Positions 37,108 through 46,005 of a DNA stretch of 64,000 nucleotides are shown piece by piece. Below the pieces are notes generated by a model. That model did no database searches. It worked only from the letters and a program-made list of their open reading frames with translations, and was not told where the DNA came from. Origin of the DNA: an uncultured Parabacteroides sp. (GTDB lineage Bacteria; Bacteroidota; Bacteroidia; Bacteroidales; Tannerellaceae); the NCBI RefSeq assembly GCF_902493135.1, contig NZ_CABUOD010000023.1, forward strand, positions 1-64,000, given 5' to 3'. The translations under genes were made by a program, and so were the position numbers. The number at the start of each line of letters is the position of its first letter. Within the stretch, counting starts at the first letter, position 1.

Positions 37108-37572
37108 TCAATGAACATTGTATGAATAAATATTTTCTTTTACTACAATTGGTGTCGTTAAAGTAACAGAATCTGATTTATCATATGTTTCAACTGTTAC
37201 TTCCACAGCATAAGTACCTTCATGTTCAAGTCTAATACCAAAAATCCCAAGATGAAATCCACAACACAAATTTTGAGAAGCTATTACCTCCCCATTTGAT
37301 GCTTTCAATTTCCAATATAGATAAAAATTCGAATCAGTATGACTTGATAAAGGTTCTACGACTAATTTGTATAGAACATTTGTTATAAATTCTGTCTGTT
37401 CAAGAGGGGCACTTTCATTTTCATATAATCTAATTTCCATTCTTTGGGGAATATTATCTAAATAACCTCTCAATGCGTTTTGAAAAACCGACTTCAAACT
37501 ATTAGTTTCTTGACTAAAAACAGATGTCCCACAAACAAACAGAGTAGCTAAAATAAATAAGTATCGTCTCAT
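37108..37572 (-). CDS. Hypothetical exported protein in PUL
   Basis: A 154-residue protein with a clear signal peptide (YLFILATLFVCGTSVFSQ) and a beta-rich mature part. Not recognised. The motifs LEHEGTYAVEVTVETYDKSD and TLTTPIVVKENIYSY resemble gliding-motility or surface-glycan-associated small lipoproteins, but there is no lipobox Cys. The gene is much more AT-rich than its neighbours (about 30 percent GC in the stretch 37381-37440). It sits between susD and the DUF6057 gene in the same direction, so it is probably co-transcribed. Confidence 0.75.
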   Translation of the reverse strand: MRRYLFILATLFVCGTSVFSQETNSLKSVFQNALRGYLDNIPQRMEIRLYENESAPLEQTEFITNVLYKLVVEPLSSHTDSNFYLYWKLKASNGEVIASQNLCCGFHLGIFGIRLEHEGTYAVEVTVETYDKSDSVTLTTPIVVKENIYSYNVH

Positions 37573-37641
37573 AATACTTGATTTTTGCTTTATTCAAATA
37601 GAAAATAGAGGAACAAAAATAGTTCCTCTATTTATAAAAGT

Positions 37642-39390
37642 TTATTCCCAACCAGGATTCTGTTCCAAATTCGGATTCAAAGTAATTTCATCTGTCGGAA
37701 TGGCACTAAACCAACGTCTATCGTTTGCTGTCCATTTACGACCGCCAGAACTCATCATATCTGGATATTGTACCAAATAAGAGTTGCCTTTATATTCGTA
37801 AAGAGAACGGCCACCTTCGCCACCGAAGTTTACTTTGCCTTCATATAGTTTGCGGACTGCATCTGTTACACGGATACCCAGCATAGTCTTCGGATTTTCC
37901 AAAACTTTCATTCCGTTCCAACGCTTCAAGTCATCCAAGCGGAAACCTTCAGTGATTAACTCAATACGACGTTCGCGACGAATTTCATAAATCAAAGGAG
38001 TTACTGTATATCCATAATCTATTGCAGCAGGGTCTGCAACCGGATTTGTTGTCAAATGAGGCATTTCTACCCGGTCGCGTAACAAATTAATGGTTTTATC
38101 CAAAACATCTTGCGTGCAAGTACCTAATTCTGCATGAGCTTCAGCATTGATCAACAGCACTTCAGCATAGCGGAACACAAACCAATCATAAGTCGTGTGT
38201 CTGGCTTCCCACTGTGCAGGTTCCGGTGAGCGGAATTTGACACAAGGATAACCCGTAACAGCACCTGTGCCATCACAGTTAGGATAATCATTTACAGTTT
38301 GTTCACCATTAGTAACTGTAAAAGGCTTATTCGTATTATCAATAATCTGATACATACGCGGATCGCGATCTACAAATTCATCTGTTAGTGTAGCATCACC
38401 TTTATACTTGTCACTCACTGAAATAGGATTTCCATCTTTACACAGGAATGATTCAACAAAGTCTTTTGTCAATCCAGTTCCATTACTTCCTGCTTGGCGA
38501 CCTGTTTCATGCATCACATTACTTGCTTCACTGTAGACGCGTGCCAAAATACATTCCTTATTACTCAACAGATCTTCTTGTACGAACTGATTGGAGTAAT
38601 AAAGAGGATATCCGTCAAACGCTTTCTGTCCACAACCTGCATCCGTACCCTTTACAATTGCATAATTACCTGTAGCCATCACATCATTTGTTACAGAAAT
38701 TGCTTTCTGTAACAATTCTTCTGCTGTGGGAGAGCCTGATTCATTATGATACTTTTTGTAAGTACCGAAATAGAGGCAAACGCGGGCCAAAAGCGTACGA
38801 GCTGCATCTTTTGACAAACGGGCACTTTCTTCTTTCCCTTTCTCCGGTAACCATTGGACACCGAATTCCAAGTCTTCGATGATCTTTCCCAATACAAAAT
38901 CGCGTGAATCACGTGCTTTATAGAGTTCTTCGGTATCAGAAGTCTGCAAATCTTTTTCATACCAGGGAACATCGCCATACGCCTTTACTTTGTCAAAATA
39001 ATCCAGCGCACGGAAGAAACGTACTTCTGCAACATACAAGTTGATTTCGGCTTCCGAACCTTCCACTGTCTGGTAACGCTGCATAAAGAAATTGCATGCA
39101 CGGATATTTTCCCATGTCCATTTTGTATCTTTAGTCGTTGCCGGTGCAGTTTGTTCGTTAAACAAGAACTGGCTGTAGGTAGATGTCAAGCAGTTATCAG
39201 TTTCATTATCTTTATCTACTCCCGGAGCAGGCAATTTTTCGTATAACTTATTGGCATATATCTTTAAGTCATTAGTTGTATGCCAGAAAGTTACATCCGT
39301 CACAGAATCGATCGGCGATTTGTCGGTTACGTCACAAGAGTATAGTGCTCCGGTGAAGGCCGTAATGCATAATATATATTTTAGTTTCAT
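37642..39390 (-). CDS. SusD/RagB-family glycan-binding lipoprotein
   Basis: Surface lipoprotein (lipobox GALYSC) that acts as the lid of the SusC transporter and captures glycan. TPR-type helices and family motifs are present: VAEVRFFRALDYFDKVKAYGDVPW (split here), AARTLLARVCLYFGTY, YAEVLLINAEAHAELG and the C-terminal EIRRERRIELITEGFRLDDLKRW (split here) with YPIPTDEITLNPNLEQNPGW-type ending. 582 residues is normal. It lies 12 nt after susC. Confidence 0.95.
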   Translation of the reverse strand: MKLKYILCITAFTGALYSCDVTDKSPIDSVTDVTFWHTTNDLKIYANKLYEKLPAPGVDKDNETDNCLTSTYSQFLFNEQTAPATTKDTKWTWENIRACNFFMQRYQTVEGSEAEINLYVAEVRFFRALDYFDKVKAYGDVPWYEKDLQTSDTEELYKARDSRDFVLGKIIEDLEFGVQWLPEKGKEESARLSKDAARTLLARVCLYFGTYKKYHNESGSPTAEELLQKAISVTNDVMATGNYAIVKGTDAGCGQKAFDGYPLYYSNQFVQEDLLSNKECILARVYSEASNVMHETGRQAGSNGTGLTKDFVESFLCKDGNPISVSDKYKGDATLTDEFVDRDPRMYQIIDNTNKPFTVTNGEQTVNDYPNCDGTGAVTGYPCVKFRSPEPAQWEARHTTYDWFVFRYAEVLLINAEAHAELGTCTQDVLDKTINLLRDRVEMPHLTTNPVADPAAIDYGYTVTPLIYEIRRERRIELITEGFRLDDLKRWNGMKVLENPKTMLGIRVTDAVRKLYEGKVNFGGEGGRSLYEYKGNSYLVQYPDMMSSGGRKWTANDRRWFSAIPTDEITLNPNLEQNPGWE

Positions 39391-39402
39391 ATAACTTATT
39401 AT

Positions 39403-42400
39403 TTAGAATGTTAGATTAAGTCCGACTGAGTATTTCTTTGAAATCGGATAAGTCATGTTATTTAAAGTTTCCGGATCAAAAGTATCCATAAGCGGAGTGA
39501 ATGTCAGCAAGTTTTCACCTAAGAGATAAACTCTCAAGCGACTAATGCCAATTTTGCCCAATACATTCTTAGGAATCGTATAACCAATTGTCAAATTCTT
39601 TAAGCGCAGGTAAGCTGCATTTTGCAAATAACGATCTGAATTTACACGGTTACCACCGTTAGCCCAACCCGGACGCGGATAATATGCATTCCGATTATTT
39701 TCATTCCAGTAATCCAATGCATTTGTCAAAGGTGTATCCCATTCAGATGTAAAGCCCCAGAAAGAGTTTCCACCGCACATATAGTCGCGTTTGCCAATTC
39801 CCTGCCAGAACATTTCAAAGTCGAAACCTTTATATTCGAAACCGGCTGTAAAACCATAGCTGTAACGCGGAGTCGAGTTACCAATAATTTTCTGGTCACC
39901 CATATCGTCCAATGTATTCTTTCCACGAGTGATCTTACCATCACCATCCAAGTCTACATAGCGTACATCACCTGCGCCCCAAGTACCACCATAAAGCTGT
40001 GTCTGATCAATTTCTGCAGCTTCCGCATCAGTCTGGAACAAGCCATTTGAGCTATAACCGTAAATCGTATTCATTTTATATCCTTCATAATATTGATTTA
40101 CAGTTTCATTATTTTTATTTTTTGTAAACAAAGAGCCTGTTGGGTTTGCAAATTTGGTAATTGTTGACTGATAGTCAGATAAAACACCCTTTACCCAGTA
40201 ATTGAAACCATTTTCCAAGCGGTCGTTCCAACCTAAAGAAAGTTCCCAACCAACAGTTTTCAAATCAGCTGCATTTTCTACTGGCACGCTTGCACCTAAC
40301 ACAGACGGCAAAGCCTGTCCTGCAGTCAACATATCTTTCGTATCACGACGATACCAGTCAAAACCGGCTGTTAAACGATTGTTCAAGAAAGTTGCATCGA
40401 AACCAACATCGACCTGGTTAACAGTTTCCCAAGTAAATGAAGAACTAACCAAACCTGAAGGAGAAATAGCGACAGGACGAGAACCTCCTAAAATCATACC
40501 CATACTACTTGTTACTCCATATTGAGGCAAATAAGGGAAGTTCCCCATATCATCAGTAGTCTGCTGGTTACCCAACGAACCGTAAGATGCACGGATCTTC
40601 ATATCATCCCACCAGTCTTTTACCGGTTCCCAGAATGCTTCTTCTGAAATACGCCAAGCGGCAGAAACAGAAGGGAAGAATGCATAACGATCTCCGTCAG
40701 GGAATTTAGAAGAGCCATCGTAACGTCCGTTCACTTCGAACAGATAACGCTGTTTATAGTTATAGTTCAAACGGAAGAAGAAACCGTTGATAGCCCAATG
40801 ACTTTCATTGTATCCCATATTCATTTCACCGATTGCCTGGTTTAATGCGGGTTTAGAATCATCGATCAGGTTCGTACGGCCACTCCAGAAATATTTTGTA
40901 TGTTTATATTCTTGGTTGTAACCTGCCATCACTTTGAAATTGTGAGTATTGTCATTGAAAGACTTAGTATATTCGGCAAAAGCATTGAAAGATGTATAAT
41001 AATCTTCATTATTAGCCATTACAACACTACTTGGGTTTGTCCAGGGATAATAGCCTTCAGTACCTGCTACCGCTTTGTATTCAAGAAAGCGTTGAACGTG
41101 CTGGTTGGAACCTTTGTTATACATATTAAATGTATAGTCGGCGTTTACAACCAAACCTTCCAACGGAGTAATCTTGATCGCTCCGGTCATCCACAAGTCA
41201 TTCTGTTTGTCTCTGTTATTACCGCCTTGCGCCTGCAATGCGATCGGGTTGGTATAACCACCCTGTCCTGCAAAGTGACCGTCCGGGTGACGAACCGGCA
41301 TCAATGGGCTCAAATCGTTCTTCATCATACCGCTATAAGCAGAAATACCCGACCATGCAGTATTATTCATGGCAGTCGTACCACCAGAAGGATGAGATTC
41401 TTTTGTATAGGTGTGCATGACCTTTGCTGATACGTTCAACCACTTGGTTATGTCTGTAGAAACATTCAAATTAACATTGAACTTTCTATAATCGTCGTTT
41501 GCTTCTTTCAACAAACCGCCCACATCATTATAGCCCACGGATGCATAATAAGTAGTCTTTTCACTACCACCGCTTACATTCACATTATACATTTGGGAGA
41601 AGCTGGCTTTTTTATACAATTCGTCGAACCAATCCGTATTACCACAATAATTATAATCGTACGGTTTACTTGGGTCGATAATCAAATTAGGATCATACCA
41701 AACAGGTGAATCGTATGTCCCATTAAAGTATCTCTCTGCGTAGTCATAAATGGCTTCATGATAATAATGCCCACTACCGCCACTATTCTGATAAGCCAGA
41801 TCCTTCATCGATAAAAAGTCCATGGAATTAACATTATGGACACGTTTTGCCGGACTCTGCCAGTAGCCGTTCGCACTTAAAGAAACCTGTGGAGCACGTT
41901 CTTTTTTACCATTTTTTGTTGTAATCAAAATTACACCATAAGCAGCACGTGCACCATAAATAGCAGAAGAAGCAGCATCCTTCAATACGGAGATAGAAGC
42001 GATATCATCCGGATTAACCAAGTTTGCATCCATCTGTACGTTATCGACCAAAACCAACGGACTACCACCGTTAATGGAAGTCGTACCACGAACATTAAAT
42101 TCAGAACCTTTACCTGGAGCTCCGGAAGGAACCGTAATATTCAGGTTAGGTACAACACCCTGCAAACCTTGTCCGATATTGGCGATAGGACGGTTTTCCA
42201 AAACATCACCAGCCACTTGCGCTACAGCACCGGTCAGGTTGGCTTTCTTTTGCGTACCATAACCCACAACCACTACTTCTTCAAGAGCTTGTGAATCTTC
42301 TTTTAAATTCACTTTCAAGACAGACTGTCCAGTGTATTTGATCTCCTGAGTAACATATCCGATAAACGAAATCTGGATAATGGCTCCTTTGTTTACACCT

Positions 42401-42636
42401 TCCAATGTAAAGTTACCGTCCATATCGGTAACGCTACCATTAGTTGTGCCTTTCACGATAACAGATGCACCGGCAACAGGGCCTAAGGCATCTTCTACAA
42501 CACCGGACACTTTCCCGTTTTGTTGGGAAATGTTCGTTTCTTGCTTAAACGGTGCAGTTTCTGCAAAAGCACCTGCGGGGACAGCTAAGGCTCCCGAAAG
42601 CAAAATCAGACTGATTAGTTTAGTTTTTTTCAACAT
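39403..42636 (-). CDS. SusC/RagA-family TonB-dependent transporter
   Basis: Outer-membrane 22-strand transporter for glycans. A signal peptide (ISLILLSGALAVPAGAFA) is followed by a carboxypeptidase-D regulatory-like domain (VSGVVEDALGPVAGASVIVK), the SusC signature (EEVVVVGYGTQKKANLTGAV), the plug and the barrel to the C-terminal GLNLTF. First gene of the locus. The DNA is visibly less GC-rich than the flanking operons, with long AT-rich codons. No SusR, hybrid two-component or sigma/anti-sigma pair lies next to it, and the N-terminus lacks the extra anti-sigma-interacting domain. Confidence 0.95.
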   Translation of the reverse strand: MLKKTKLISLILLSGALAVPAGAFAETAPFKQETNISQQNGKVSGVVEDALGPVAGASVIVKGTTNGSVTDMDGNFTLEGVNKGAIIQISFIGYVTQEIKYTGQSVLKVNLKEDSQALEEVVVVGYGTQKKANLTGAVAQVAGDVLENRPIANIGQGLQGVVPNLNITVPSGAPGKGSEFNVRGTTSINGGSPLVLVDNVQMDANLVNPDDIASISVLKDAASSAIYGARAAYGVILITTKNGKKERAPQVSLSANGYWQSPAKRVHNVNSMDFLSMKDLAYQNSGGSGHYYHEAIYDYAERYFNGTYDSPVWYDPNLIIDPSKPYDYNYCGNTDWFDELYKKASFSQMYNVNVSGGSEKTTYYASVGYNDVGGLLKEANDDYRKFNVNLNVSTDITKWLNVSAKVMHTYTKESHPSGGTTAMNNTAWSGISAYSGMMKNDLSPLMPVRHPDGHFAGQGGYTNPIALQAQGGNNRDKQNDLWMTGAIKITPLEGLVVNADYTFNMYNKGSNQHVQRFLEYKAVAGTEGYYPWTNPSSVVMANNEDYYTSFNAFAEYTKSFNDNTHNFKVMAGYNQEYKHTKYFWSGRTNLIDDSKPALNQAIGEMNMGYNESHWAINGFFFRLNYNYKQRYLFEVNGRYDGSSKFPDGDRYAFFPSVSAAWRISEEAFWEPVKDWWDDMKIRASYGSLGNQQTTDDMGNFPYLPQYGVTSSMGMILGGSRPVAISPSGLVSSSFTWETVNQVDVGFDATFLNNRLTAGFDWYRRDTKDMLTAGQALPSVLGASVPVENAADLKTVGWELSLGWNDRLENGFNYWVKGVLSDYQSTITKFANPTGSLFTKNKNNETVNQYYEGYKMNTIYGYSSNGLFQTDAEAAEIDQTQLYGGTWGAGDVRYVDLDGDGKITRGKNTLDDMGDQKIIGNSTPRYSYGFTAGFEYKGFDFEMFWQGIGKRDYMCGGNSFWGFTSEWDTPLTNALDYWNENNRNAYYPRPGWANGGNRVNSDRYLQNAAYLRLKNLTIGYTIPKNVLGKIGISRLRVYLLGENLLTFTPLMDTFDPETLNNMTYPISKKYSVGLNLTF

Positions 42637-42761
42637 AGAGTATATATTTAAAAGAAATAATACATCCTACGAAAAATGGCTTTCATCCGTTGAGTGTCTT
42701 GTTAGATCAGGCTCATTAGATTGGGCATACTTTTATAGCGTTTTTCTGTGTTTTTGTAATT

Positions 42762-42776
42762 AGTTCTATCAGAACT
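42762..42776. promoter_or_regulatory. Palindrome AGTTCTATCAGAACT, proximal copy
   Basis: Six-bp arms (seven with flanking T/A) and a 3-bp centre, located between the susC -7 box and the susC start, so it falls in the 5' untranslated region. The same element recurs 263 bp upstream in the opposite orientation. Confidence 0.55.
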
Positions 42777-42804
42777 ATGGTTCTTGGATCTTTCATATCC
42801 GGGT

Positions 42805-42812
42805 CAAAGATA
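42805..42812 (-). promoter_or_regulatory. Candidate -7 box for susC
   Basis: Minus-strand TATCTTTG, a full TAnnTTTG match, about 170 nt upstream of the susC start. No TTG at the -33 position, which could mean an activator is needed. Confidence 0.45.
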
Positions 42813-43019
42813 TGAATTTTTAATTTCGTTGTGTGTTTTTTGTTTAAAAAATTTTGCACTGGACTCGATATTAACAATTAGGCATTACAGATTCCTTGCA
42901 AACATTGAGCAATATCAAGTATTAGCATCCATTTTCCTATGAAAACCGACTTGTTGCTTATTCGTAAACTACATTAATTGCAAAAATTTCACATATATCG
43001 TATATAATTCTTTGCAAAT

Positions 43020-43044
43020 GCATGAGTTCTGATAGAACTCATGC
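43020..43044. promoter_or_regulatory. Palindrome around AGTTCTGATAGAACT, distal copy
   Basis: The core (43025-43039) is the reverse complement of the proximal copy at 42762-42776. Here the arms extend to 11 bp each (GCATGAGTTCT and AGAACTCATGC) around GAT. Confidence 0.55.
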
Positions 43045-43353
43045 CTCTTCCCGATACTTGCGATTTAAAAATAATCTTATTTTTGTAATATTATATATTC
43101 ATCTGAATATTTTGTAGTTATGTGCATTTTTATCTGTGCAAAACATGATTCTGTACCCATCAAAAAAAGGTGTAAGAACGATAAGTGATGAAACCTAATG
43201 CTTGTGTTAATTTATCTATGGTAAAGCAGAGGGCTTATTGTATAATACCGGTTTCTTGACAACAAAATACAATCTTTAATAATAGAGCTGAAATCCGGCT
43301 TTTTTGCGGGCAAAAAGGACTTTGTCGGCTGAGGTGCGCAGTTTTTTGACACG

Positions 43354-43450
43354 AAGACGGTCGTAATTGTTCTGAGGTACGCAGTGTAGATAGCATGACG
43401 ACCGTCTTGATGGCGATGAAGACGGTCGTAAAGGGAACGAAGACGGTCGT
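43354..43450. repeat. Four-copy AAGACGGTCGT array with 21-bp period
   Basis: Direct copies start at 43354, 43419 and 43440; an inverted copy starts at 43398. The last three starts are exactly 21 bp apart. The core ACGNNCGT is itself nearly palindromic. Confidence 0.6.
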
Positions 43451-44033
43451 CGTGGCGGGAAAGCCCCGGAATCGGTTTGAGATATACGGGAAATCCCTCG
43501 ACTTTTTTTATTACAGGCGATTCTTCGGGAGTTCAGGTTTTCCACAATATCCGGTCTTTCTTCTATCTGATTACAAAAAGACATCGTTTTTTCATTTTCT
43601 GCCTACGACGTTTTTTCAATCGTTACCAATTCCGGTAAAAAGCCGGCAAAAAGTCAAATCAAAACGATCCGGAATTTTACCCGAAATAGAATCCGGGCCA
43701 ATCTGGGGTTATTGTCATTTAATTTGGTGATGTTGATGACATAATTCCTTATCTTCTAAACAAAAAAACAGACAATAACCTCCCTTAAAAGGGGCTTTTT
43801 GTATATTGTTGGCAATCAGCGTTATAGTATGTGTAAGATTATTAATAAATATTACCCGCAATAGAAAACCGAAAAATATGGGATGAAAATCTCATTTTTA
43901 TGGGGTAGTATTTCGATTTGGACCAACGGGTATTTTGGAAAAACAGACAATAAGACAAGAAAGAATGCCCCCCCTCTTAGACAATGATTTTGAAGATAAA
44001 GTGACAAAAACAAGTTGCCTGGGGTGGGGAAAT

Positions 44034-44987
44034 TCAATCGCGTTCGAAATCGGACAGCACTTCTGCCGTAGTGGCGTTGATTTTTTTGTCCAATACATAA
44101 ATCCGGTAAGACAGGCTCAGTTCTTTGCCGGGTTCCAAGGTGAACGCCTGCTGCTTGGTCGGCGAGAAATTCCACATGACATCACCGGCAGGCTCGTTGA
44201 CGGTCTTGTCCCATACGCGCAAAGGTTCGGGATAGTTCAGGTTGGAAGGGTCGGCAACGATCAGGATACAGGCTTTTTCGTTTCCCGCTTTCCCCTGGTA
44301 ATAGCACCAACGGGCTCTCGAACCGTCAGCCTCGTCGCGGGAAAGGCCTTCCGAAGTGAGCATTTCGGCTGTCTGGTCGTTCCAGTCCTCGCGCGTACGG
44401 ATACATATACCGCCATAGCGGTAAACCTCCATGGTGATCGGGCTCGAACCGGCGAGGCGGACAGTGGTGTGATAGTCGATATAATAGCCCGGTAAGGATG
44501 TCGTTCCGATGCTGATTTCCAGACGTTCGTTCATCGCTACCTTTTCTGCGGGAGAATCGGGGTAGACCACATGGTCCAGCGTCGCAACAAAACCGTTGTC
44601 GGATACGCGTTCGAAGTTGCGGAAGCGGACCGTCCCTTGTTTTTTGTGGAGATTCCAGAAGTCGATCTCATGACCTTCAAACGTGGTTTTCGTCCAGGCG
44701 TACCACAAACCGAAATGATGGTAATGGTCGGCGGGAGAACAATTGGTCATCACTTCGCCTTTCAACGTCTTCAAGGGGTGGATGAAACCGCTGCGTTTAT
44801 AAACCGAGTCGACGCCCGGAGCCGGGTAAACCGTGGCATAGTTGTAAGAGAACAGCTGTTTATCCCCCATCTTATAGTCCAGGGCTTTTCCTGTATCGAC
44901 AACGGAACAGGATGTTTCGGATGGCCGGCAAGAGCCTAAGAACAGAGAAATAAAAAAAACACCGATAGAAAAAATAGCAGTTTTCAT
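44034..44987 (-). CDS. DUF6807 (PmoA-like) family lipoprotein
   Basis: A lipoprotein (lipobox FLGSC) of the DUF6807 family, often labelled methane-oxygenase PmoA-like in databases although there is no link to methane oxidation. The signature His-rich stretch is SPADHYHHFGLWYAWTKT; further motifs are HEIDFWNLHKKQGTVRF and ARWCYYQGKAGNEKACILI. In Bacteroidales it usually occurs with sugar catabolism genes; the substrate is unknown. It lies 21 nt after the histidine kinase gene and is probably the last gene of that operon. Confidence 0.83.
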   Translation of the reverse strand: MKTAIFSIGVFFISLFLGSCRPSETSCSVVDTGKALDYKMGDKQLFSYNYATVYPAPGVDSVYKRSGFIHPLKTLKGEVMTNCSPADHYHHFGLWYAWTKTTFEGHEIDFWNLHKKQGTVRFRNFERVSDNGFVATLDHVVYPDSPAEKVAMNERLEISIGTTSLPGYYIDYHTTVRLAGSSPITMEVYRYGGICIRTREDWNDQTAEMLTSEGLSRDEADGSRARWCYYQGKAGNEKACILIVADPSNLNYPEPLRVWDKTVNEPAGDVMWNFSPTKQQAFTLEPGKELSLSYRIYVLDKKINATTAEVLSDFERD

Positions 44988-45008
44988 AATATGACAATTA
45001 AATAATAA

Positions 45009-45986
45009 TCAGTTATCCGGCATGCGGCAAGGCAGCGTGAACCAGAAAGTGGAACCTTTGCCTTCGACCGATTCCAGTCCGATTTGGCCTCCTAAATGGT
45101 CTACGAAACCTTTGCATAAAGCAAGTCCGAGCCCTACGCCTTTGGAATGGCTTTCCACAGCCTGCACGAAACGGGCGAATATCTTCTGTTGCATCGCTTC
45201 CGGAATGCCTTTGCCCGTATCGGCTACAAAAAAACGAATTTTTTCCGTTCCATCCCAATTATAGCCGATCCGTATTTCTCCCTTCGACGTATGTTTGATA
45301 GCATTAGACAGCAGATTCGACAAAATCTGGACCAAACGGTGGCGATCCGTATAGATGGAAATATCGGGAACCGGGCCTTTCTGCAATGCGACGGACGGCT
45401 GGATTTGCAATTTCGCCGTTTCGTACAATCCGTTCATGATATCGGGGAGAAAGACCTTCGAGTATGTAAACGAAATCGTATCCGATTCGATCCGGGAGAT
45501 ATCCAGCACATCGTTCAACAAGTTGAGAAGCAGTTCGTTGTTTTCTTTAATGATCCGGATGTATTGCTCGCAGGTTTCCGGGTTTTCCTCTTCTACCAGT
45601 AGTTGCGAAAAACCGGCAATCGCATTAAGGGGCGTACGGATTTCATGATTCATATTTGCCAGAAAAGCCGATTTCAAATGATCGGAACGTTCGGCTTTGT
45701 CTTTTGCCTTGACAAGTTGTTCTTTCAAACGGCGGTTTATTTGAACCAGGACAAACAGGAAGATGCAAAACAGGGCCAGTCCCAAAATCATCAAATACAG
45801 TTCACGGGATCTTGACGTAAGCTGTTCGTTCTCCATCTGGATCAGGGCGGCTTCGTTGCCGGTTGTTTCAGTATAAGATTCCTGCCGGACAGGCTCCTGC
45901 AGGCTTTCCCCGTATGCCGGTAAACCGGATCCGGGAAAAACCGACATCAGCAGGGATATTAATATGTAGGACAGTAACCGTTTCAT
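45009..45986 (-). CDS. Membrane histidine kinase (intact)
   Basis: An N-terminal signal/anchor is followed by a short periplasmic region of about 35 residues and a membrane helix (63-82, LYLMILGLALFCIFLFVLV). The H box has His114 (ANMNHEIRTPLNAI). The ATPase domain keeps the N box (LSNLLSNAIKHT), the G1 box (ADTGKGIPE), the F box (FARFVQ) and the G2 box (KGVGLGLALCKGF). There is no receiver domain and no regulator gene adjacent. The upstream gene, 19 nt away, encodes a close paralogue with a broken ATP site. Confidence 0.9.
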   Translation of the reverse strand: MKRLLSYILISLLMSVFPGSGLPAYGESLQEPVRQESYTETTGNEAALIQMENEQLTSRSRELYLMILGLALFCIFLFVLVQINRRLKEQLVKAKDKAERSDHLKSAFLANMNHEIRTPLNAIAGFSQLLVEEENPETCEQYIRIIKENNELLLNLLNDVLDISRIESDTISFTYSKVFLPDIMNGLYETAKLQIQPSVALQKGPVPDISIYTDRHRLVQILSNLLSNAIKHTSKGEIRIGYNWDGTEKIRFFVADTGKGIPEAMQQKIFARFVQAVESHSKGVGLGLALCKGFVDHLGGQIGLESVEGKGSTFWFTLPCRMPDN

Positions 45987-46005
45987 TCCAGACTTCGCTT
46001 ATTGG

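Larger units (their letters stand above)
42637..44033. other. 1.4-kb gene-free region upstream of susC
   Basis: No convincing gene. The stretch is AT-rich near susC and holds a candidate -7 box, two copies of one 15-bp palindrome, a four-copy AAGACGGTCGT array (43354-43450), and two copies of AAAAACAGACAATAA (43764-43778, 43939-43953). Two short overlapping frames, 43276-43584 (-) and 43395-43730 (+), owe their length to the array and look non-coding. Confidence 0.6.

Noticed and set aside
43276..43730. Two overlapping short frames in the gene-free region (102 codons on minus, 111 on plus)
   Set aside because: Both depend on the 21-bp repeat array, contain no known domain and conflict with each other.
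44034..44987. Reading the DUF6807 gene as a methane mono-oxygenase subunit
   Set aside because: The PmoA-like label comes from database naming; the protein is a lipoprotein without the membrane helices or metal sites of methane mono-oxygenase.
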